Origin: Eubacterium sp.
Lineage (GTDB): Bacteria > Bacillota > Clostridia > Lachnospirales > Lachnospiraceae
DNA: 64,000 bases
NCBI GenBank assembly: GCA_017433825.1
Contig: JAFRGL010000019.1
Coordinates: 1 to 64,000 of the forward strand
Reading direction: 5' to 3'
The notes under the pieces were generated by a model that worked only from the letters and a program-made list of their open reading frames with translations, did no database searches and was not told where the DNA came from. Below are positions 16,879 to 25,380 of this stretch, piece after piece; the first letter of the stretch is position 1; every line of letters starts with the position of its first letter. Position numbers and translations under genes: made by a program.

Positions 16879-18624
16879 ATGTATACAATTGATTCCGTAA
16901 ATGTTGAGATCAAAAGCCTGATTCCCCGGGTGTACCATGGCGAGATGAAAGTGGTCTGCGAGGATAAAAGGGAACTTTTCGTTTATATGACATATGAGCC
17001 GCTGGCCAGAGGAAGCTCAAAGGAACGTCTTGGCCTTTATGATAAAAGCTGTCTGGACTATTTTGACAAGCCCGGTGCGAAACCGCAGGAGGAAGAAGAC
17101 GAGGAACTGCGCGCTCTTATGAATATGCTTGACGATGCGGACCCGCCCAGGCTTGTGGGGTATGAGGAATATAATTCCTTTAATCAAACGGGAGATTCGG
17201 CTTACAGGGCTGCCTATGCGAAACTGTATAACCTGATGCTTGTGCTGACACCGGACCATGAGATTAAGGTAAACGGTCAGAAGCTGAATCTGCGGTTTAA
17301 TTCCGCCAGGGGAGAAATCCGCCATCTGGAAGCGGATTATGATTCTCACCATACGTCCGCGCAAAGCTATGATGCGGAAGCGGAATATGTGGATGAAACG
17401 GGCGGAAAGGTCTGCCTCTTTGTCAACAGGATTTCTCCGGAAGACAAAAAGGATGCGGACAGGCTTTTCCACCGGATTTCCAAAGGCAGTATGCAGCAGT
17501 TCTTAAGCAGGCAGACGAGGGAAGATACAGTTCTTCGCAGAGAGCAGTATTATAAAGGTCATTTCGGCGCGCCGGCAGAAGTCGATGCCGAGGATGTGAT
17601 GATGGATAACGTCGAAGCCTATGTGCTGAATCCGATGCTGAGCCTGTTTGAGGAAGATGATTATTTCACCCAGAGCCGCGTGGGAAAACTGGAAGAGATA
17701 AGCTTTGAGGGAAAACTGCCTGAAGATATTTCGGAAGATGCGGCAGAGCAGCCGGAAGCGAAAATGGCAGAGCAGGCAGCAGACCAGCCGGAAGAAACAT
17801 CGGAATGCAGGCCGGAAGCAGAAAAACCGGAAGAAAAAGCAGACAGACTCCTGAAACCGGCATGTCCTCCTTTGAGACTGCGGGGAGAGTACAATATCCT
17901 TTCTATGACGATCAAATCCATCGAGGGCAGCCGGACATCTTATCAGGGAGAATGCCGGGTGCCCGGAGACGTGTTTGAATATGGCGATCAGGACATACCG
18001 TATTATGCTTACATGCATTGCCTGGAAGGCGAAAAGGCGGAGACGTATTATGCGGTATATGAAAAAAGCTGTATCGAAGCTGGCGGCCCGTGGGCCGATA
18101 ATTTAAAGGTTCTAGACTGCTGCTACCGTCTGGAAAGAAGACCGGATTACAAAAGAAAAACCTATTATTACGCTTATGAACTTATGAGCGATTGTATGAA
18201 AGAAATCAAAGACCTGTATCCGGAAGAGTTTACCGTTCAGAAGCTGAGAATCGAATTCGTGCCGCAGCGTACGAAAACCGTCTGCTATGACGCCGAGGCC
18301 GAGCTGACCAATGCGGCAGGGGAAACCTTTTTTGTGTACTTCGAGCATCTGGAAACGCGGGCAGCCGGAAACCTGGTTGAGGAATACTATTACCGGACAT
18401 CAAAAGCCAGCTTTTTCGATTATATACGTTATTTCACCGCTTATCCTGTTTTGAAAGCCGGTGAATTTAAAACCTTGCAGACCGGTAAGATGATGATGCC
18501 GGAGATTGTCGGCAATGAGGAGTTTACAGACAGAATAGATACGGCGGATTCACGGTTTGCACCTGTGTACAATCTTCTTACGCGTTTTACAGAAAGAGTA
18601 AAGGAAAACTATGTTGCCATGTAA
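16879..18624 (+). CDS. Unrecognised 581-residue protein made of two related halves
   Basis: Start 16879 is chosen because AAAGGAG lies 7 bases upstream and the promoter at 16769-16797 excludes earlier in-frame ATGs. The protein is soluble and acidic, and I know no family for it. It appears duplicated. The first half begins YTIDSVNVEIKSLIPRVYHG and includes TSAQSYDAEAEYVDETGGKV. The second half begins YNILSMTIKSIEGSRTSYQG and includes TKTVCYDAEAELTNAAGETF, so the same elements recur in the same order. An acidic Glu/Ala/Pro linker (about residues 285-330) separates the halves. A cytosolic structural or binding role is possible; nothing indicates catalysis. Confidence 0.65.
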   Translation: MYTIDSVNVEIKSLIPRVYHGEMKVVCEDKRELFVYMTYEPLARGSSKERLGLYDKSCLDYFDKPGAKPQEEEDEELRALMNMLDDADPPRLVGYEEYNSFNQTGDSAYRAAYAKLYNLMLVLTPDHEIKVNGQKLNLRFNSARGEIRHLEADYDSHHTSAQSYDAEAEYVDETGGKVCLFVNRISPEDKKDADRLFHRISKGSMQQFLSRQTREDTVLRREQYYKGHFGAPAEVDAEDVMMDNVEAYVLNPMLSLFEEDDYFTQSRVGKLEEISFEGKLPEDISEDAAEQPEAKMAEQAADQPEETSECRPEAEKPEEKADRLLKPACPPLRLRGEYNILSMTIKSIEGSRTSYQGECRVPGDVFEYGDQDIPYYAYMHCLEGEKAETYYAVYEKSCIEAGGPWADNLKVLDCCYRLERRPDYKRKTYYYAYELMSDCMKEIKDLYPEEFTVQKLRIEFVPQRTKTVCYDAEAELTNAAGETFFVYFEHLETRAAGNLVEEYYYRTSKASFFDYIRYFTAYPVLKAGEFKTLQTGKMMMPEIVGNEEFTDRIDTADSRFAPVYNLLTRFTERVKENYVAM

Positions 18625-18653
18625 CGGCAGATTAACACATGTTTTGCGTAAAG

Positions 18654-18676
18654 GGCCGCCTTCGGGCGGCCTTTTC
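18654..18676 (+). terminator. Intrinsic terminator
   Basis: GGCCGCC (18654-18660) pairs with GGCGGCC (18665-18671) around TTCG-type loop bases, followed by TTTT. Confidence 0.75.
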
Positions 18677-18705
18677 AATTGGCTGAAAACGGGCCCGGAT
18701 GGATG

Positions 18706-18740
18706 AAACGGTTGAAAAACGGTAATAAAACGGTTGAAAA
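18706..18740 (+). promoter_or_regulatory. Direct repeats spaced by two helical turns
   Basis: AAACGGTTGAAAA occurs at 18706-18718 and again at 18728-18740, a 22-base period; a weaker copy GGCTGAAAACGG begins at 18681. Same-face spacing upstream of an HTH gene suggests operator sites. Confidence 0.45.
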
Positions 18741-18783
18741 TCAAATCGGAATGGTGTATTGTTAAGAACAGAAGAGGATATAA

Positions 18784-18803
18784 TCATCCGGTTGACCGGA
18801 TGA
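18784..18803 (+). promoter_or_regulatory. Palindrome just before the HTH-Uma2 gene
   Basis: TCATCCGG (18784-18791) and CCGGATGA (18796-18803) form a perfect inverted repeat around TTGA, ending 16 bases before the start codon and just before the AAGGAGG ribosome binding site. It could be an operator or a hairpin that hides the ribosome binding site. Confidence 0.5.
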
Positions 18804-18819
18804 TGAAGGAGGGACACCC

Positions 18820-19680
18820 ATGCTGACCATAGAAGAAATCAGAAAGAAAAAAGCGGAATACGGCTATACGAACGAGCAGCTTTCCAGGCTTTCCGGCGTG
18901 CCCTTGGGCACGCTGCAGAAGATTATGGGAAATGAAACAAAGACACCCCGGTATGAAACCTTAAAGGCATTGTCCTCCGTATTTGAGAAGCCGGATCCCG
19001 AAAACCTGGCGGATTACGTGATAGCAGATCCGGGCATGGTGAAGGAAGAGCCTGCCCCCTACGGCTTCAAACACCGTCCGATTGCAAGAAATCAGCATGT
19101 CTATGACAGACAGGGATTCTATACGCTGGAGGATTATCTGGCACTGCCCGATGAGCAGCGTGTGGAGCTGATTGACGGTTATTTCTTCGATATGGGAGCG
19201 CCGACGGCAGAGCACCAGAGTATCTGCGGCTTCCTGTACGCGGAACTGTTTAACTACATCAGGCGGAATAAGGGCGGCTGCATGCCTTTTATCGCGCCGA
19301 CGGACGTGCAGCTGGACTGCGATAACCGTACTGTTCTTCAGCCGGATGTCTTCGTAGTCTGTGACCCGAAAAGAATCACCCATGCCAGGATATTCGGACA
19401 GCCGGACCTGGTGATAGAAGTACTGTCACCTTCCACAAAAGGAAAGGATATGTTTATCAAAAACATAAAATACAGAGACGCAGGCGTCCGGGAGTACTGG
19501 ATGGTGGACAGCAGAAACCGTCAGGTAATTGTTTATCTTTTCGGTAAGGACGAAAACGACTTTGAACTGAAAACCTATTCCTTTGCGGATACAGTACCGG
19601 TTCATATCTATAACGGGGATCTGCAGATCGATTTCAAGGAAGTCACGGATTACCTTTTACTTTTGGACAATTCAGGTTGA
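18820..19680 (+). CDS. XRE-type helix-turn-helix fused to Uma2 (DUF820) nuclease-fold domain
   Basis: Residues 1-60 are a helix-turn-helix domain: YTNEQLSRLSGVPLGTLQKI, then a second helix in TPRYETLKALSSVFE. Residues about 100-285 are a Uma2/DUF820 domain of the PD-(D/E)XK fold: VELIDGYFFDMGAPTAEHQ, QPDVFVVCDP, DLVIEVLSPSTKGKD and YRDAGVREYWMVD. Asp in QPD and Glu in VIEVLS are the expected metal ligands. Uma2 proteins are abundant but their biological role is unsettled. Joining one to a DNA-binding domain suggests a nuclease or regulator with its own target site, perhaps the repeats just upstream. Confidence 0.82.
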   Translation: MLTIEEIRKKKAEYGYTNEQLSRLSGVPLGTLQKIMGNETKTPRYETLKALSSVFEKPDPENLADYVIADPGMVKEEPAPYGFKHRPIARNQHVYDRQGFYTLEDYLALPDEQRVELIDGYFFDMGAPTAEHQSICGFLYAELFNYIRRNKGGCMPFIAPTDVQLDCDNRTVLQPDVFVVCDPKRITHARIFGQPDLVIEVLSPSTKGKDMFIKNIKYRDAGVREYWMVDSRNRQVIVYLFGKDENDFELKTYSFADTVPVHIYNGDLQIDFKEVTDYLLLLDNSG

Positions 19681-19743
19681 TTTTACGGGGGATTTCCTTA
19701 TAATAGATATATTAGGGATACTTCATCAGTCACTTAAAGTGAC
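19677..19743 (+). promoter_or_regulatory. Promoter of the AspRS gene and 5' hairpin
   Basis: TTGATT (19677-19682), 16 bases, TATAAT (19699-19704); the -35 box overlaps the stop codon of the HTH-Uma2 gene. GTCACT (19729-19734) and AGTGAC (19738-19743) form a small perfect inverted repeat in the leader. No T-box is present. Confidence 0.6.
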
Positions 19744-19808
19744 AGCTTTTCCTGCAGGGAGAAGCCGCCCTCATCATAATATGAATAATCGTAACGGAGG
19801 ATATTTAC

Positions 19809-21143
19809 ATGGAAAGAACATACCTTTCGGATGTTAAAAATAAACTGGGAGAGGAAATCCGCGTGTCCGGCTTTGTGGAGAATTACCGCAACAGCAAGAA
19901 CATGGCTTTTATCGTATTAAAAGACATTACCGGAAAGCTGCAGATTACCGTGGAGAAGGAAAAACAGCCCGAGCTTTGCGATAAACTGGACGTAATTACC
20001 GGCGATTCCGTGCTGACGGTCATCGGTACGGCTGTGGCAAATGACTACGTAAAGCTGAACGGCTATGAGATGACCCCGAAGGACATCATCATCGAGAGCA
20101 TCGCGGACGCCATCCCTATTGCCAGGAAGGAAATCCCCGCAACCAAGAAGAAAAAAGCGGTGGAGCGTTCCAGCATCGATCAGCGTATCGACTACCGCTG
20201 GATTGACCTGCGTACCGACGAGAACCAGCTGATGTTCAAGGTGCAGACCACCCTGGTCAATGCCATGAGACAGTTCCTGCTGGACGAAAATTTCCTGGAA
20301 ATCCACACCCCGAAGCTTATCGGTGCGGCTTCCGAAAGCGGTTCCGAAGTATTCGAAGTAAAATATTTCGACAGGAATGCCTACCTGGCGCAGAGCCCGC
20401 AATTCTACAAGCAGATGGCCATGGCCGCCGGTTTCGAGCGCATCTTTGAAGTGGGCCCGGTATTCCGCGCGGAGAAATCCTACACCAACAAGCATACCAC
20501 CGAATTTACCAGCTTCGACCTGGAGTTCAGCTATATCGATTCCTTCCATGATGTAATGAAGATGGAAGAAAACCTGGTAACCGCAGGCTTGAAGGCCGTT
20601 AAGGAGAAATACGGCGAGGAGATTAAAGAGCTCTTCGGCCTGGAAGTGATCGTGCCCGAGACACCCTTCCCGGTGGTGAAGCTTGCCGACCTGTACAAGG
20701 GCCTGGAAGAGGAGTTCGGCTATACCGTACCGGAAGAGGAAAAGGGCGACCTTACCACCGATGCGGAGCGGCTTTCCTACGAGTGGGTGAAGAAGCATTA
20801 CAACCATGAGTTCCTGTTCGTTACCGATTACAGTGCCGAGAAGAGGGCCTTTTATCATATGCGTGACGAGAACGGCATCCCCCAGGGATACGATCTTATC
20901 TGGCGCGGCACGGAGATTACCACCGGCGCGCAGCGTGAACACCGTTATGAGGTGCTGAAAGCCCAGTGCGATGAGAAAGGCCTGACGGACGACGTGAAAT
21001 TCTATTTGGATTTCTTTAAATACGGCTGCCCGCCCCACGGCGGCTTTGCCATCGGCGTTGACCGCCTGACCATGCTTCTGGTCGGCCTGCACATCAAGGA
21101 AGCCATGTTCCTGTTCAGAGGACCGAACAGACTGAATCCGTAA
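19809..21143 (+). CDS. aspS: Archaeal-type aspartyl-tRNA synthetase
   Basis: This class II synthetase of 444 residues has an N-terminal OB-fold anticodon-binding domain (about 1-105) and the catalytic core with motif 2 FRAEKSYTNKHTTEFTSFDL and motif 3 GGFAIGVDRLTMLL. Its short length and lack of the large bacterial insertion domain place it with the archaeal/eukaryotic AspRS type, which Clostridia often carry. Such enzymes may charge tRNA-Asn as well as tRNA-Asp, in which case GatCAB would finish Asn-tRNA. An AsnRS is the main alternative call. The start follows AACGGAGG. Confidence 0.8.
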   Translation: MERTYLSDVKNKLGEEIRVSGFVENYRNSKNMAFIVLKDITGKLQITVEKEKQPELCDKLDVITGDSVLTVIGTAVANDYVKLNGYEMTPKDIIIESIADAIPIARKEIPATKKKKAVERSSIDQRIDYRWIDLRTDENQLMFKVQTTLVNAMRQFLLDENFLEIHTPKLIGAASESGSEVFEVKYFDRNAYLAQSPQFYKQMAMAAGFERIFEVGPVFRAEKSYTNKHTTEFTSFDLEFSYIDSFHDVMKMEENLVTAGLKAVKEKYGEEIKELFGLEVIVPETPFPVVKLADLYKGLEEEFGYTVPEEEKGDLTTDAERLSYEWVKKHYNHEFLFVTDYSAEKRAFYHMRDENGIPQGYDLIWRGTEITTGAQREHRYEVLKAQCDEKGLTDDVKFYLDFFKYGCPPHGGFAIGVDRLTMLLVGLHIKEAMFLFRGPNRLNP

Positions 21144-21205
21144 AAGATTTCCGATATGCAGAACCGGCTGCCGCAGACCACGGCAGCAGAATACAACGCA
21201 ATATT

Positions 21206-22585
21206 ATGAGCAATACGAAAACATCATTCTTCACCAAAGATCCGGGATTCAAAAAGACCTTCTTCCCGTTGCTGATTGTCATATCGCTTCAGCAGCTGGC
21301 TGCTTTGTGCGTCAACCTGGTGGACAATATCATGCTGGGACGGTACACGGAGCTGGCCTTATCCGGCGCAACCCTGGTGAACCAGATGCAGTTCATGCTG
21401 CAGCAGCTCATCTACGGCACCGGCACCGGCGTGGCAGTGCTGGGCAGCCAGTACTGGGGAAAGAAGCGGACCGAGCCCATCTGCAAGATCACCGGTATCG
21501 GCGTGAAAATCGCGCTGGTGGCAGGCTTTGTGTTCTTCATCGTCACAAAGCTGAATCCCACAGGCGTGTTAAGCCTGTTCACCAATGACACTGCCGTGGT
21601 GGCTGAAGGCGTCAAATATTTAAGCATCATGTGCTGGACGTATCTGATTTTCGCAGTCAGCAATACCCTGATGTATTCCCTGCAGAGCGTGGAAACCGCT
21701 TCCGTAGGCACGGTGATGAGCCTTTCCACCATCTGCATCAACGCCGTCCTGAATTACTGCCTGATTTACGGCAACTTAGGCTGCCCCGAACTGGGCATCA
21801 TAGGCGCAGCTTATGCGACGCTTACCAGCCGGACGGTGGAGCTTATCATTGTCCTGGTCTATATCCTGACAATCGACAAGAAGCTTCACATGACGGTGCG
21901 GCTGCTCTTAAGCTTTGACGTCAGCTATCTTTCGGATTTCTGCAAGGCTTCCCTGCCGGTAATGGCTTCCGGCATCCTCTGGGGCGTAGCCCAGGCAACT
22001 CAGACGGCTATCCTGGGACATATGGCAGCTACGGTTATTGCCGCAAATGCCATTGCCATGGTGGTTTCGCAGATATTTATGGTGGTGGGCATGTCCGGGG
22101 CAAATGCCGCCTCGGTAACCATGGGAAAGATCGTGGGCCAGCGCAGGTTTGACGACGTGAAACCCTATGCCAGGACTATTCAGGTGATATTCCTTATCCT
22201 GGGTGTCAGCTCCTGTGTATTGATGCTGATTTTCAAGAATCCGATAGTATCGGTGTATTCCGTGTCGGAGGAAGCAAAAACACTGGCCAGAAGCTTTCTG
22301 ACGGTTATGGCCTTTACCGGCATCGGCAGCTGTTACGAATACCCGGTGGAGGGCGGCATCATCGCCGGAGGCGGCGATCCGAAATACCAGGCCATTGTGG
22401 ACACCCTGTTCATGTGGTGCTTTACCATACCGGTGTCCGCCCTGGCAGCCTTTAAATTCGGCGCGGCACCCATCGTGGTTTTCTGGATTTTGAAGGCGGA
22501 CCAGTTCCTCAAATGTATTCCGAACGCCATCGTATGCAACCGTTATAAATGGGTGAAAGACCTGACCAAGCAGAACATAGATTAA
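21206..22585 (+). CDS. MATE-family efflux transporter
   Basis: The 459-residue membrane protein has about twelve hydrophobic segments and two MATE half-repeats: LVDNIMLGRYTELALSGATL near residue 33 and GMSGANAASVTMGKIVGQRR near residue 295. MATE pumps export cationic drugs or metabolites by Na+ or H+ antiport. No clear Shine-Dalgarno precedes ATG 21206; instead a hairpin GCTGCCG/CGGCAGC (21167-21187) lies 18 bases upstream. It follows aspS by 62 bases without an obvious terminator and may be cotranscribed. The substrate is unknown. Confidence 0.88.
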   Translation: MSNTKTSFFTKDPGFKKTFFPLLIVISLQQLAALCVNLVDNIMLGRYTELALSGATLVNQMQFMLQQLIYGTGTGVAVLGSQYWGKKRTEPICKITGIGVKIALVAGFVFFIVTKLNPTGVLSLFTNDTAVVAEGVKYLSIMCWTYLIFAVSNTLMYSLQSVETASVGTVMSLSTICINAVLNYCLIYGNLGCPELGIIGAAYATLTSRTVELIIVLVYILTIDKKLHMTVRLLLSFDVSYLSDFCKASLPVMASGILWGVAQATQTAILGHMAATVIAANAIAMVVSQIFMVVGMSGANAASVTMGKIVGQRRFDDVKPYARTIQVIFLILGVSSCVLMLIFKNPIVSVYSVSEEAKTLARSFLTVMAFTGIGSCYEYPVEGGIIAGGGDPKYQAIVDTLFMWCFTIPVSALAAFKFGAAPIVVFWILKADQFLKCIPNAIVCNRYKWVKDLTKQNID

Positions 22586-22613
22586 AGAAGCCTAAAAAGA
22601 TAAGAGGGACACT

Positions 22614-23108
22614 GTGCAAAAACTGTTGGAATTAATCACCGATTATAATTTCTGGATAAGCTTCATATCGGTTTTCCTGACCATTCTGGCGCTGGCGTAT
22701 ACCCTGTATTACTGGCTTCTGGACCATATCAGCGACGATGAAAATGACTTCATCAAGGAAAAGGGAAAGCTGCTTTCGGATTTGAAAGAATATGCCCGGA
22801 CGGCGGAAACGGACGAACCGGACGTGTTCCTGGCCAATGTGGAAGACGTGACCGGCAGGCTGGAAGTGATTTTAAACTACCGGTTCTGGTCCCGCAGCAG
22901 GAAGCAGGCGGAACACAGAAAGCTTTCCGCTTTTTATGAGGACAGCAGATACCTGATAAGCACTGTACACCGGTCTCTGGAGGCAGACGGTGCAGGCCCC
23001 TCCCTGGTGGCCGTCGGACCTCTGACTGATGGAGAATGGAAAGAGATACGGGACAAATACCGTTACGGTCTCTGGTACATGATTGAATTCGTGGAAAACT
23101 GGAAGTAA
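22614..23108 (+). CDS. Small membrane protein of unknown function
   Basis: The start is GTG 22614, with AAGAGGGA 5-8 bases upstream. The 164-residue protein has a single hydrophobic helix (ISFISVFLTILALAYTLYYW, residues 15-34) and a charged cytosolic domain of about 125 residues, with a conserved-looking middle RFWSRSRKQAEHRKLSAFYE. I recognise no family. It begins 28 bases after the MATE gene and is followed 11 bases later by another membrane-protein gene, so it belongs to a membrane-protein operon. Confidence 0.6.
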   Translation: MQKLLELITDYNFWISFISVFLTILALAYTLYYWLLDHISDDENDFIKEKGKLLSDLKEYARTAETDEPDVFLANVEDVTGRLEVILNYRFWSRSRKQAEHRKLSAFYEDSRYLISTVHRSLEADGAGPSLVAVGPLTDGEWKEIRDKYRYGLWYMIEFVENWK

Positions 23109-23119
23109 AGGCGGTCTGC

Positions 23120-24361
23120 ATGTCGATATTTGTTAAGTTCCTGATTACAGTCATATATCTGCTGATAATCGCCTATGGAACGCATTTTCTGCGGTCCAGG
23201 GCTTTTAACAGATATGAAGGGGTGACTTTTGAGTGCTCCTTTATTACGGTGCTTATCGCACCGCTCCTTATCTGGAAATACGGCTTTTCGGTATGGCTTA
23301 TCGTGCTTTTTGCGGTGTTTGCGGTGCTTTTCATCGCGAACGGCCTGGCCCAGCGGAAATATTATGACAAGCTGCAGGAACGGATTGCGAAAGCGGTTGA
23401 AATAAGGACAGGAAAAGAAGAGGGGCGGAATGAAGAGAACCTGGCCGGCCGGCTCAAAAAACTGGGGGCCGCTTCCATTATGCCTTCCTTTTCCACCTTT
23501 ATCGAAGAATCCAGGTTCTTTAAAAAGCAGGGCGGCCTCATCGGCCTGATTAAAACCAGTATGAAGCGGCAGCATTTCCAGGATCAGAAATACGTGATGA
23601 GGGAATGTTTTGCCGACATGCTGAACCTTATCGGTCCCTGCAAGGCGGAAATCGTTTTGAGCAGGGAAGATTTAAAGAAAAAAGAAGCCGGAACCGGGAC
23701 AGAAGAAACGCCGGTTATCCGTCCCGCTGTCCGGGCCAATGACCTGGCACTTACGGCGAAAGATGAGAAAAAAGGCCTGGCGGCTTTCGATATCCTGGGC
23801 TTTGGCGGGCTTTTACTTCTTCTTATAGTCCTGGTTGTCTTCTTCGTCAGAAATCCCACAGGGGCAGCCGGCGGAAATGCCGTAATGAAGACGGCAGCTG
23901 CCCTGGCCGCTGCGGCTGTTGTTACGGTTCTCGGGCATCTTCTGCGGCGGAAGGCCTTCGTAAGACCGGAATCAGCAGTTTACGAGGCTTTTTTTGCCGT
24001 GACTGTGGTTTCTTCCTTCTTCGCATTTGACACACTGGCAAACGGCGCGTGCTGCGGTCTGGTAAAAGGCCTGATTTTCCTTCTTGCCGTTGTCATTTTC
24101 GCTGCACTGACATTTTTCTTCCGGCACAGGGACAGGAAGCATCAGGAAGAAACCGATGCGATGTTTGAAGAGTATCTGTATCATATTATACCGGACAGCG
24201 AAACGAACCGTACGAAGAGGCGTTTTATCCGGGATATGAAAACCTTAAGCATCTGGGCGGCATCGCCTTCCACTGACGCTTATATGCGGCCTCTTATGGA
24301 GGAACTGATAAAACAGGCTGCGCCGGAAGTGACAATACCCGGCCGGTCAGATAAAACATGA
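23120..24361 (+). CDS. Multi-pass membrane protein of unknown function
   Basis: The 413-residue protein has two hydrophobic segments in its first 80 residues and about five more between residues 225 and 340 (for example DILGFGGLLLLLIVLVVFFV), with soluble stretches at 80-215 and at the C-terminus. The soluble stretches show no motif I recognise. Its stop overlaps the next start (ATGA at 24358), so expression is coupled to the secreted propeller-like protein that follows. Together the three genes may form an envelope complex; that is only inferred from gene order. Confidence 0.6.
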   Translation: MSIFVKFLITVIYLLIIAYGTHFLRSRAFNRYEGVTFECSFITVLIAPLLIWKYGFSVWLIVLFAVFAVLFIANGLAQRKYYDKLQERIAKAVEIRTGKEEGRNEENLAGRLKKLGAASIMPSFSTFIEESRFFKKQGGLIGLIKTSMKRQHFQDQKYVMRECFADMLNLIGPCKAEIVLSREDLKKKEAGTGTEETPVIRPAVRANDLALTAKDEKKGLAAFDILGFGGLLLLLIVLVVFFVRNPTGAAGGNAVMKTAAALAAAAVVTVLGHLLRRKAFVRPESAVYEAFFAVTVVSSFFAFDTLANGACCGLVKGLIFLLAVVIFAALTFFFRHRDRKHQEETDAMFEEYLYHIIPDSETNRTKRRFIRDMKTLSIWAASPSTDAYMRPLMEELIKQAAPEVTIPGRSDKT

Positions 24362-25353
24362 ACAGGAAACGTATTGCGAAACGGGCAGTCATCATCATAC
24401 TGATTGTGCTGGTTATCGCATTTTGTGGAGTCATTATGGGGGATAAAGCCGCTTTAAAAGATTTTTTTGAAAACAGCACACCGGCTTTTGCGATTCCAGA
24501 CATCGGGAAGGGCTTCATTCCCCAGGGCATTGCCTATGATAAGGAAACGGACTGTTTCTTCCTTACCGGATACATGGGCAACGGCAAGGATTCTCCCATC
24601 TACGCCGTGCGCAGGTCCGACGGGCAGACGGTGAAAAAGGTTACCATGCTGACGGAGAACGGCGAAAAGTTCAAGGGCCATGCCGGCGGGGTTTCCGGAT
24701 ACGGCAGCAGTTTGTATATTGCCGGCAGTACGGATGCGTGCATGTATGAATTCCCTGTGGAATCGGTACTGAACGCGGAAGACGGCAGCAGGCTTGCGGC
24801 TGAAAAAAATATCAGCCTGCGGACGGCAGGGGATTTTATCCGGGTATCTTTTACCTCTTGTGACGACCGGTTCCTGTACGCAGGAGAATTCCACAAGGGC
24901 TTCATTTTCTATACGGACAAATCCCACATGGTGGAAGACGGCGGCGTCACACAGAAGGCGTATCTGTTCGGCTTTACCCCGGATGAAAAGGGAAAGGCTG
25001 TTCCGGGCTGCGTTTTCTCCATACCGGACAGTATCCAGGGGGCCTGCTTTTCGGACGGGTACGTATATCTTTCCAGGTCCAGAGGTCTGCTCTGCGGCAG
25101 CGTTTTAAGCTATAACCTGGATAAACTTACGCCTGCGGGCACGAAGACGGTGCTGGGACGCGAGGTGCCGCTGTATATCCTTTCGGAGAATTCCGCGGAC
25201 AAAGTTACGACGGTTCCTCCCATGTGCGAGGAAATAGCCGCGGCGGACGGAAAGCTTTATATTATATTTGAGGCGGCTTCCAACAGGTACCTTATCGGCA
25301 AGGCCATGGGCCTTGACAAGGTATATGCGGTGCCGGCCGGATATTTTCAGTAA
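24358..25353 (+). CDS. Membrane-anchored extracytoplasmic protein, beta-propeller-like
   Basis: An uncleaved or cleaved N-terminal helix (AVIIILIVLVIAFCGVIMGD, residues 9-28) leads to about 300 extracellular residues. These contain repeated short beta blades such as PQGIAYDKETDCFFLTGYMG, HAGGVSGYGSSLYIAGSTDA, SCDDRFLYAGEFHKG and IQGACFSDGYVYLSRSRGLL. The spacing resembles NHL or SMP30-type propellers. No catalytic residues are evident, so ligand binding is more likely than catalysis. It overlaps the preceding gene by 4 bases and is followed by a CapA lipoprotein gene 28 bases on. Confidence 0.62.
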   Translation: MNRKRIAKRAVIIILIVLVIAFCGVIMGDKAALKDFFENSTPAFAIPDIGKGFIPQGIAYDKETDCFFLTGYMGNGKDSPIYAVRRSDGQTVKKVTMLTENGEKFKGHAGGVSGYGSSLYIAGSTDACMYEFPVESVLNAEDGSRLAAEKNISLRTAGDFIRVSFTSCDDRFLYAGEFHKGFIFYTDKSHMVEDGGVTQKAYLFGFTPDEKGKAVPGCVFSIPDSIQGACFSDGYVYLSRSRGLLCGSVLSYNLDKLTPAGTKTVLGREVPLYILSENSADKVTTVPPMCEEIAAADGKLYIIFEAASNRYLIGKAMGLDKVYAVPAGYFQ

Positions 25354-25380
25354 TAACAATTAATTTATGAGGTGGCATAA

